Assembly (NCBI GenBank): GCA_021808185.1
Contig: JAKBCB010000318.1
Span: 1-5,032 of the forward strand
Reading direction: 5' to 3'
DNA: 5,032 bases
DNA from: Pseudomonadota bacterium
GTDB taxonomy: Bacteria; Pseudomonadota; Alphaproteobacteria; Acetobacterales; Acetobacteraceae
Shown: piece by piece, positions 1 through 5,032 of the stretch
How positions within the stretch are numbered: position 1 is the stretch's first letter
Layout of the letters: every line of letters starts with the position of its first letter
Notes under the pieces: model-generated
Database searches by the model: none
Seen by the model: only the letters and a program-made list of their open reading frames with translations
Told to the model about the DNA's origin: nothing
Position numbers and translations under genes: made by a program

Positions 1-925
1 CGCACGCTGGCCGTCGCGCTCCGCCCTGCTGGCGCACGACGCGCAATGCGCCGCGGCCGGTGTGACGACGGTGCTGGACGCGCTGTGTCTGGGCGATCTC
101 GGCTTCGACCAGGGGCGGCAGCGCACCTTCCACGAGGGGGTTGCCGACCTCGACGCGCTGGCCGGCACCGGGCTGCTGAAAAGCGAGCATTTCCTGCACC
201 TGCGCTGCGAAATGCCCGCCCCGGACGTGGTGGACCTGATGGACGCGGTGGCCGACCACGCGCGCGTGCGCATGGTCAGCCTGATGGACCACTCCCCCGG
301 CGTCGGCCAGTACGCCGACGTGGACCGCTTCCGCGCGCTGCGACGCAAGGAGGGCGCGGCGGCTTCGGCGATCGAGGCGCAGATCCTGCACCTGTGGGAG
401 CAGCGCGCCCGGCTGCGCGAGCCGAACCGGCGGGCGCTGCTGGCGCGCGTGGCGGGGCTGGACGTGGCGGTGGCCAGCCACGACGACCAGACCGAGGCCG
501 AGGTCGCGCAAAACCAAGCCGACGGCATCCGCATCAGCGAATTTCCCGTCACCCTTGCCGCCGCGCGGGCCGCCAAGGCGCACGGCATGCAGGTGATTGC
601 CGGCGCGCCGAACATCGTCCGCGGCGGCTCGCATTCGGGCAATGTCGCGGCGAGCGATCTGATCCAGGCCGGCGCGGTGGACGCGCTGGCCTCGGACTAC
701 GTGCCGGCGAGCCTCGTGGAAGCGGCGTTCCGGGGGGCGGAGACCACCGGCATCGCGTTGCCGGCGGCCATCGCGTTCATCACCGACACGCCCGCCCGCA
801 TGGCCCGCCTGGCGGATCGCGGGCGGCTCGCGCCCGGGTTGCGCGCCGATCTGGTGCAGGTGCGCGTGTTCGAGGGGCTACCGGTGGTGCGAAAGGTGTG
901 GCGCGGCGGCGAGCGGGTGGCGTGA
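1..925 (+). CDS. phnM: PhnM, alpha-D-ribose 1-methylphosphonate 5-triphosphate diphosphatase (N-terminus outside window)
   Basis: The reading frame is open from base 2, so the gene enters from the left; about 307 C-terminal residues are visible. E. coli PhnM is about 378 residues, so roughly 70 are missing, including the N-terminal metal-binding HxH region of this amidohydrolase-family enzyme. PhnM hydrolyses alpha-D-ribose 1-methylphosphonate 5-triphosphate to the 5-phosphate plus diphosphate, the step before C-P lyase (PhnJ) cleavage, in the cytoplasm. Hallmarks seen are ASHDD (His codon at 479), SEFPVT (from about 533), GAPNIVRGGSHSGNV (His codon at 632) and SDYVPASL (Asp codon at 695), which match the conserved PhnM blocks and contain likely metal and catalytic residues. 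The GTG at 62 is not the start, because upstream residues (RWPSRSALLAHDAQCAAAG) also match the family. The stop overlaps the start of the next gene. The call is confident; the N-terminus cannot be judged. Confidence 0.95.
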   Translation, partial: ARWPSRSALLAHDAQCAAAGVTTVLDALCLGDLGFDQGRQRTFHEGVADLDALAGTGLLKSEHFLHLRCEMPAPDVVDLMDAVADHARVRMVSLMDHSPGVGQYADVDRFRALRRKEGAAASAIEAQILHLWEQRARLREPNRRALLARVAGLDVAVASHDDQTEAEVAQNQADGIRISEFPVTLAAARAAKAHGMQVIAGAPNIVRGGSHSGNVAASDLIQAGAVDALASDYVPASLVEAAFRGAETTGIALPAAIAFITDTPARMARLADRGRLAPGLRADLVQVRVFEGLPVVRKVWRGGERVA

Positions 926-1623
926 GGCCGCCCGAGGGGTTCGGCCCGGCGAGCCGGGTGGCGCTGTACTACGCGCCGGCCGCCGACGACCCGCTATGGC
1001 GGCGCGGCACCGCATGGCTCGGCCGTGATCCGGAAACGGGGGCCAGCCTCACGCAACCCGAGCTGCCTGGACTGGCCGCGATCACCGGGGACGCGCGCGG
1101 CTACGGCTTCCACGCCACGCTGCGCCCGCCGATGCGGCTGCGCGCGGGCGTCGGCTGGGAAGATTTCTGTTCGTCGGTCGCCGAACTCGCTGCAAGCCTG
1201 CCGCCCTTTGCCCTTCCGCCGCTCGGCGTCGTCGATCTGTCCGGCTTCCTGGCGCTGCACGAGGCGGACAAAAGCCCGGAGTTGCAGGCGTTGTGCGATG
1301 CCTGCGTGGCCTGGGTGGACCATCTGCGCGAACCGCCGACCGAAGCCGAACTTGCGCGCCGCCGTGCCGGGCGGCTGAGCGCGGCGGAGGACGCAAACCT
1401 GGCGCGCTGGGGCTACCAGTACGTGTTCGCGACGTGGTTCTTCCACATGACACTGACCCGCCGGCTCTCGCCCGAGGAGCTGGCCATCTACCGCCCGGCG
1501 GCGGAGGCGTGGTTCGCCGACGTGTTGGCCGGGCCGCGCGAGGTGCGCGAGATCGCCGTGTTTGTGCAGACCGAACCTGGGACGCCGTTCGATCTGGCGG
1601 CACGGGTCGGCCTGCGCGGCTGA
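922..1623 (+). CDS. DUF1045 phosphonate-metabolism protein, putative 2H phosphoesterase
   Basis: A 233-residue protein, the usual size for the DUF1045 family found beside phn genes. The GTG start at 922 overlaps the phnM TGA (GTGA), which implies translational coupling; a second GTG at 958 (giving VALYYAPA) is possible, but the first keeps the tight overlap. The N-terminus has the family signature YYAP...LWRRG.AWLGRDPETG. Two HxTL motifs are visible, HATL at about residues 64-67 (His codon at 1111) and HMTL at about 175-178 (His codon at 1444), separated by about 110 residues. This is the layout of 2H phosphoesterases, which use the two histidines to open cyclic phosphodiesters. Known: the family occurs with C-P lyase genes. 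Inferred: it opens 5-phosphoribosyl 1,2-cyclic phosphate, replacing the metal-dependent PhnP. The family assignment is strong; the substrate is not demonstrated. No PhnN follows directly downstream. Confidence 0.9.
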   Translation: MRPPEGFGPASRVALYYAPAADDPLWRRGTAWLGRDPETGASLTQPELPGLAAITGDARGYGFHATLRPPMRLRAGVGWEDFCSSVAELAASLPPFALPPLGVVDLSGFLALHEADKSPELQALCDACVAWVDHLREPPTEAELARRRAGRLSAAEDANLARWGYQYVFATWFFHMTLTRRLSPEELAIYRPAAEAWFADVLAGPREVREIAVFVQTEPGTPFDLAARVGLRG

Positions 1624-1626
1624 GCG

Positions 1627-2943
1627 TCAGCCGCCGGCCGGCACCGCCTGTACCGGCCGGATCGCGTCCATCGCGTCGGCCGTGATCGGGTCGCGCACGA
1701 TGAACAGGTACGACGCCGCCGACAGCGTGCCGATCGCCGCCCCCACCACCAGCGCCCAGACGAACGAGCCGGTGGCCTGCACGATCAGCCCCGTCACTGT
1801 CGGCGCCAGCGCGCCGCCGAGGTAGCCGCCGAAATTCTGCACCGCGCCGAGCGAGGCGGTGCAGTTCGTCGGCGCCGCCACCGAGGTCAGCGCCCATGCG
1901 CAGGTGCTGGTGACATAGACCAGGAACACCGAGGCCGAGATGTACACGATCGCCAGCGTGTTGCTCTCGGTGAAGGTCGCGGCGAGCGTGAACAGCGCGG
2001 TGCCGAGCAGCGCCACCGAGGCGGGATATTTGCGGCTGCGCACCGGCGACAGGCCGCGCCGCACCAGGATGTCGGCGAACCAGCCGCCGGTGACGCTGCC
2101 GACCACGCCGCAGGCGAACGGGATGGCGGCGGCGATGCCGGTGCTGCGCACGCTCATGTGCCGCTCGATTTCCAGATAGCCGGGCAGCCACGCCGTGTAG
2201 ATCCAGGTCAGATAGATCGTGCCGAAATAGCCGAGGATCATGCCGAACGTGGTGCGGAAGCGGAACAGCAGCTTCCATTCGCGCCAGGTCAGCTTCTCGC
2301 GCGCCCCCGGCGGGTCGCCCTCGCGCCGGTAGCGCTGTTCATCCTCGGTCAGATCCACCTGGGCGGGGTTGCGATAGACCACGCCCCAAACCACGGCGAC
2401 CAGCAGCCCGGCCGCGCCCATGATCATGAACATCCAGCGCCAGCCCAGGCTGAGCATCAGGAATGTCAGCAGCGGCACGGCGATCGCGGTGCCGAGGGTG
2501 GAGGCGGAGTTGAACACCCCGGTCGCGAGCCCCCGGTCACGCGGGTTGAACCAGTCGCGCGCGACCCGCGCCCCGGTCGGGAATTGCGGCGCCTCGCCGA
2601 TGCCCAGCAGCACACGGGCGCCGAAGAACTGGCTGAAATTCCCGACCAGACCGCCCAGGAATTGCGCGCCGGACCATGTCGTCAGGCCCAGGGTCAGCAG
2701 CAGGCGCGGCCCCAGCCGGTCCACCAGCGCCCCGGTCGGCAGTTGCGCGAAGGCGTAGGACCACAGGAACGCGGACAGCAGATAGCCCATGTCCCTGATC
2801 GACAGCCCGAGTTCCTCGCGGATCAGCGGATTGGCGACCGAAAGGGTGGCGCGGTCGATGTAGTTGACCACGCCGGCCAACACCAGCATGGCCAGCGCCG
2901 TGCGCTGAATGGATTTCAGGCGCGGTGTTGCAGCCGTGGCCAT
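1627..2943 (-). CDS. MFS transporter, ACS (anion:cation symporter)-like family
   Basis: A 438-residue inner-membrane protein with about 12 hydrophobic helices in two halves (about residues 14-190 and 231-415) joined by a charged central loop (about 192-230). This is the normal length and shape of a major facilitator. The ACS-type opening VNYIDRATLSVANPLI (about 26-41) carries the conserved Asn and Asp-Arg, and GALVDRLGPR (71-80) is the MFS loop 2-3 motif. GARVLLGIGEAPQFP (108-122) is also ACS-like. Known ACS members import organic anions such as hexuronates, glucarate, galactonate, tartrate or phthalate by proton symport; the substrate here cannot be read from sequence. The ATG at 2943 is chosen because GGGGGA lies nine bases upstream; an in-frame ATG at 2991 would add 16 polar residues and has no clear ribosome site. 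The gene follows the TPR/ATP-grasp gene after an 83-base gap and may share its transcript. It converges on the phosphonate genes with three bases between stops. Confidence 0.92.
   Translation of the reverse strand: MATAATPRLKSIQRTALAMLVLAGVVNYIDRATLSVANPLIREELGLSIRDMGYLLSAFLWSYAFAQLPTGALVDRLGPRLLLTLGLTTWSGAQFLGGLVGNFSQFFGARVLLGIGEAPQFPTGARVARDWFNPRDRGLATGVFNSASTLGTAIAVPLLTFLMLSLGWRWMFMIMGAAGLLVAVVWGVVYRNPAQVDLTEDEQRYRREGDPPGAREKLTWREWKLLFRFRTTFGMILGYFGTIYLTWIYTAWLPGYLEIERHMSVRSTGIAAAIPFACGVVGSVTGGWFADILVRRGLSPVRSRKYPASVALLGTALFTLAATFTESNTLAIVYISASVFLVYVTSTCAWALTSVAAPTNCTASLGAVQNFGGYLGGALAPTVTGLIVQATGSFVWALVVGAAIGTLSAASYLFIVRDPITADAMDAIRPVQAVPAGG
1634..1660. terminator. Candidate hairpin at a convergent gene junction
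   Basis: Two copies of the 8-base CCGGCCGG (1634-1641 and 1653-1660) flank an 11-base spacer and could form an all-GC stem. It starts ten bases after the stop of the plus-strand DUF1045 gene and lies in the last codons of the minus-strand transporter. No T run follows on either strand, so it does not fit a classical intrinsic terminator. In GC-rich DNA such repeats also arise by chance, and each copy is itself palindromic. A weak call. Confidence 0.25.
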
Positions 2944-2952
2944 GGCCCACGT

Positions 2953-2958
2953 TCCCCC
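2953..2958 (-). promoter_or_regulatory. Ribosome binding site deciding the MFS transporter start
   Basis: On the minus strand this reads GGGGGA, nine bases before the ATG at 2943. The competing in-frame ATG at 2991 is preceded only by GC-rich sequence with no purine-rich site at a suitable distance, so this site favours the shorter 438-residue protein. Confidence 0.55.
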
Positions 2959-3026
2959 AGACTCGCTCTTGCCTCGCTTAGCGGTCAGCATGGCGGCGGG
3001 GCCGCGCCGGGGCAAGCCGGGGCGGG

Positions 3027-4394
3027 TCAGGCGCCGGCGCGGCCGCGCAGCAGGTCGATGGTCGCGGCCACCACGCGGGCGCTTGGCTCGCGCCGGTAAT
3101 CCCAGATCGGCTCGGGGCCGGGCGGGACGATGGCCATGGTGGCGTTGGCCTCGAACAGCACCGCCGCGCCATCCGGTGCGAGGGCGAAGTCGATGCCGGC
3201 GTAATCCAGGCCCAGCACATCGAACACCGCCGCCAGCGCCGCCATGGCGCGCGGGCCGAGCACGCCCGGCATGTCCGCGAGGAAGCGGGCTTCCTCGGCG
3301 CGATGCGCGGCGTTGCCCGCCATCGCGGCGGTGAAGTAGTGCACCTTCCAGGCGGGCGAGATCGCCAGATGCAGCGGGAACATCGCACCGCCGACGCGCA
3401 TCACCCGGTATTTGCGCCACAGCGCATCGGCGGATGGCGAGATGCATTCGATCGCGAGCACTTCCCCACCCGGCAGCGCCGCCGCCGCGCCCGGCAAGTC
3501 CTCGGGGGCATCGAGGCGCACGAAATGCTGCCCGGTGTGGAAGCCCGGCGCGCGCAGCAACAGCGGCCAGCCGAATCCTGCCTCGGCCAAGGCCGAAAGC
3601 GTCAGCATGGCGCGCGCGAGGGTTTGCGTGCGCGGGACGATCAGGCCGGGGATCGCCGCCAGCCGTCGCGCGTTCTCCGCTCGCCCGGTCGGCAGCACCG
3701 CCGAAGGCGCGTTCACCACCGGGGCGCTGCTGCGGGCCAGCAGCGCCGTCGCCGCCAGCAAGGCCGGGCGGCAGAGGTCGGCGTCGCCGATGGCGTTGAA
3801 CACCACGTCATGCGGCGGCAGCGGTTGCGAGGGCGAGAAGAACTCCATCGCGACGGTGGTGACGGCAAAGACGCCCTGGTCGAGCAGCGGCAGCGCCTGG
3901 ATGTTGCCACCGCGCACCGATGCCAGAAGCAGCACGCGCACCGGCGCCCCCTGCCCGCGATACGGCCATGTGGTGAAGACATGGTCGCGGTAGCCGAGGT
4001 GCCAGTGATGCTCGGCGCGGTCGGTGTCGCCCTGGTCGAAGCTGACATTGCCGAGGCCCTGATGCGCCTCCGCCAGATCGGGGGCGGCGCGCAGGGCGGC
4101 GGCGTAGTGGAGGCTCGCGGCGTCCAGGTCGCCGTCCTCGCGCAGCAGGTGCGCGAGCTTGACATGCCCCTCCGGCCGGTCGGGGTGCATGGCGGCAACG
4201 CGGGCGAAGGCGCTGCGGGCGGCGGTGCGATAGCCGGAGCGGAACAGCAGCGCGCCGAGATGGGTCAGCGCCCCCGGATGGTCGGGAACGAAGGCCAGCA
4301 TCGCGAGGTATGCCAGCCGCGCCTCGGCAATGTGGCCGGCGGCCTCCAGTGCCGCGGCATCGGCCAGTCGTGTGTCGGTCTCATCCAGCATCAT
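3027..4394 (-). CDS. TPR-repeat protein with C-terminal ATP-grasp-like domain, substrate unknown
   Basis: A 455-residue protein with no signal peptide or membrane segment, so probably cytoplasmic. Residues about 9-140 form roughly four TPR units, each with the A..LG and P..A / P.LAEAH.GLG pattern; the middle units read PEGHVKLAHLLREDGDLDAA and PDLAEAHQGLG. A linker and Rossmann-like segment (about 150-230, beginning VRVLLLASVRGGN) leads to ATP-grasp-like features: PTGRAENARRLAAIPGLIVPRT (starts about 235), PLLLRAPGFHTGQHF (about 277-291) as nucleotide-binding strand and loop, YRVMRVGG (329-336), and GIDFALAPDG..VLFEANATM (400-420), in which D402, E415 and N417 are the likely magnesium ligands. 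The fold resembles the glutathione synthetase/RimK ATP-binding domain; such enzymes usually join a carboxylate to an amine or thiol using ATP. TPRs suggest a protein partner. The start is the first of two adjacent ATG codons (4394 and 4391), with no good ribosome site; a TTG at 4409 is an alternative. Function unassigned. Confidence 0.88.
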   Translation of the reverse strand: MMLDETDTRLADAAALEAAGHIAEARLAYLAMLAFVPDHPGALTHLGALLFRSGYRTAARSAFARVAAMHPDRPEGHVKLAHLLREDGDLDAASLHYAAALRAAPDLAEAHQGLGNVSFDQGDTDRAEHHWHLGYRDHVFTTWPYRGQGAPVRVLLLASVRGGNIQALPLLDQGVFAVTTVAMEFFSPSQPLPPHDVVFNAIGDADLCRPALLAATALLARSSAPVVNAPSAVLPTGRAENARRLAAIPGLIVPRTQTLARAMLTLSALAEAGFGWPLLLRAPGFHTGQHFVRLDAPEDLPGAAAALPGGEVLAIECISPSADALWRKYRVMRVGGAMFPLHLAISPAWKVHYFTAAMAGNAAHRAEEARFLADMPGVLGPRAMAALAAVFDVLGLDYAGIDFALAPDGAAVLFEANATMAIVPPGPEPIWDYRREPSARVVAATIDLLRGRAGA

Positions 4395-4500
4395 CGGCGT
4401 TTTGCGCAATGGTTTCCCGGCCAAGGTGCGGCCCAAATGTTGCGCGGTGATTGACGCACGGCCGCCGATGTCCCATCCCGGCCGGGCAGAGGGCACACGC
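4395..4500. promoter_or_regulatory. Divergent intergenic region with candidate promoter elements
   Basis: These 106 bases separate the minus-strand TPR/ATP-grasp gene from the plus-strand gamma-glutamyltransferase-family gene, so promoters for both directions should lie here or nearby. The region is locally richer in A and T than its surroundings. On the plus strand TTGACG (4451-4456) is a fair -35 element, but the hexamer 17 bases later, CATCCC (4474-4479), is a poor -10. TTGCGCAA (4402-4409) is a perfect 8-base palindrome, and its half TTGCGC recurs at 4440-4445; these could be an operator but are short. No clear minus-strand promoter was found. Confidence 0.35.
4488..4493 (+). promoter_or_regulatory. 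Ribosome binding site for the GGT-family gene
   Basis: AGAGGG lies seven bases before the ATG at 4501, a suitable distance, and supports that start. The protein beginning there also matches the usual N-terminus of this GGT subfamily. Confidence 0.6.
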
Positions 4501-5032
4501 ATGTTCACCACCCGTCCCGAGATCGCCGGCACCTTCGGCGTCGCCGCCAGCACCCACTGGATCGCGAGCCAGACCGCGATGGCGGTGCTGGAGCGCGGCG
4601 GCAACGCTTTCGACGCCGCCGCCGCCGCCGGCTTCGTCTTGCAGGTGGCCGAGCCGCATCTGAACGGCCCCGGCGGCGACGCGCCGATCATCGTCCACGA
4701 TGCCGTCAGCGGCCGGCAGCATGTGATCTGCGGCCAGGGCGTCTCCCCAGATGCGGCCACGCCCGCGAAATTCGCCGCCCTCGGGCTGGACATGGTGCCC
4801 GGCACCGGGCTGCTGCCGGCCACGGTGCCGGGCGCGTTCGACGCCTGGTGCCTGATGCTGCGCGACTGGGGGACGTGGGAACTGGCCGATGTGCTCGACT
4901 TCGCCATCGGCTATGCCGCGCGCGGGGTGCATGTGGTGCCGCGCATCAGCGCCACCATCGAAACCGTGCGCCCGATGTTCGAACAGGAATGGCTGACCTC
5001 GGCCGCCGTGTTCCTGCCCGGCGGCAATGTCC
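4501..5032 (+). CDS. Gamma-glutamyltransferase-family protein (Ntn-hydrolase), 3' end outside window
   Basis: The frame is open from the ATG at 4501 to the window end, giving 177 N-terminal residues; full proteins are usually about 500-600, so the autocleavage junction and catalytic threonine lie outside. Family hallmarks are GVAASTHWIAS (13-23), LERGGNAFDAA (30-40), EPHLNGPGGD (51-60), ATVPGAFDAW (107-116), and RISATIETV (148-156). GGTs cleave gamma-glutamyl amide bonds, for example in glutathione, and transfer or hydrolyse the glutamyl group. Two points depart from E. coli Ggt. No signal peptide is present (MFTTRPEIAG start), so the protein is probably cytoplasmic. The segment matching the REMAP motif, whose Arg114 binds the substrate carboxylate, reads GQGVSP (78-83), without arginine. 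The true substrate may therefore differ from glutathione. It is transcribed divergently from the TPR/ATP-grasp gene, with a 106-base spacer and an AGAGGG ribosome site. Confidence 0.9.
   Translation, partial: MFTTRPEIAGTFGVAASTHWIASQTAMAVLERGGNAFDAAAAAGFVLQVAEPHLNGPGGDAPIIVHDAVSGRQHVICGQGVSPDAATPAKFAALGLDMVPGTGLLPATVPGAFDAWCLMLRDWGTWELADVLDFAIGYAARGVHVVPRISATIETVRPMFEQEWLTSAAVFLPGGNV

Noticed and set aside
46..921. Plus-strand open frame in frame with the DUF1045 gene, running through phnM
   Set aside because: The translation is an Arg/Gly/Ala-rich low-complexity shadow of phnM in another frame. Only the part from 922 onwards resembles a real protein family.
1082..2278. Long minus-strand open frame of about 398 codons
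   Set aside because: It spans two real genes in wrong frames (antisense to DUF1045 and off-frame in the transporter), and its translation is low-complexity.
2994..3009. GC hairpin (CGGCG / CGCCG, six-base loop) between the TPR/ATP-grasp and MFS genes
   Set aside because: The five-base stem has no following T run; stems this short are expected by chance here, so it is not called a terminator.
2158..3099. Long plus-strand open frame of about 313 codons
   Set aside because: Antisense to the MFS transporter, rich in Gln, Arg and Pro, with no recognisable motif.
2944..3447. Upstream extension of the MFS transporter frame
   Set aside because: It overlaps the TPR/ATP-grasp coding region in another frame and is Arg/Pro-rich. 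The good ribosome site and the ACS N-terminus support 2943.
3303..4454. Long plus-strand open frame of about 383 codons
   Set aside because: It is the antisense shadow of the TPR/ATP-grasp gene; its Gln/Arg/His/Gly-rich translation shows no domain. Long spurious frames are expected at this GC content.
4395..4907. Upstream extension of the TPR/ATP-grasp frame into the GGT-family gene
   Set aside because: It is antisense to clearly conserved GGT sequence, and TPR-like sequence begins only after the ATG pair at 4394.

Overview
The window comes from a very GC-rich bacterial chromosome. Gene content (a PhnM / DUF1045 phosphonate pair, a TPR plus ATP-grasp protein, and a gamma-glutamyltransferase-family protein of the type without a secretion signal) points to an alphaproteobacterium, plausibly the Acetobacteraceae or Rhodospirillales. 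That placement is inferred from family resemblance and composition, not from a marker gene. Coding density is very high: the longest stretch without a gene is about 106 bases. I see no rRNA, tRNA, CRISPR array, insertion sequence or attachment site.

Layout. (1) Bases 1-1623, plus strand: the end of a carbon-phosphorus lyase gene cluster. It holds the C-terminal ~307 residues of PhnM, then a DUF1045 protein with two HxT motifs typical of 2H phosphoesterases. The two genes overlap by two bases at a GTGA junction, so they are probably translationally coupled. (2) Bases 1627-2943, minus strand: a 12-helix MFS transporter resembling the anion:cation symporter (ACS) family. It converges on the phosphonate genes with only three bases between the stop codons. 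(3) Bases 3027-4394, minus strand: a 455-residue protein with about four N-terminal TPR units and a C-terminal ATP-grasp-like domain, of unknown substrate, upstream of and co-directional with the transporter. (4) A 106-base divergent intergenic region. (5) Bases 4501-5032 and beyond, plus strand: the first 177 residues of a gamma-glutamyltransferase-family (Ntn-hydrolase) protein that continues out of the window.

How the genes may work together. PhnM and the 2H protein fit one pathway: PhnM removes diphosphate from ribosyl-methylphosphonate triphosphate before C-P bond cleavage, and a 2H phosphoesterase could open the cyclic ribose phosphate left afterwards, the job done by PhnP in E. coli. 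The right half is less clear. An ATP-grasp protein (a fold that often forms amide bonds), an organic-anion-type transporter and a gamma-glutamyltransferase-like hydrolase sit side by side. This is suggestive of handling of a peptide-like or gamma-glutamyl small molecule, but the link is positional only. The most attractive open question is the TPR/ATP-grasp protein and its divergent neighbour.
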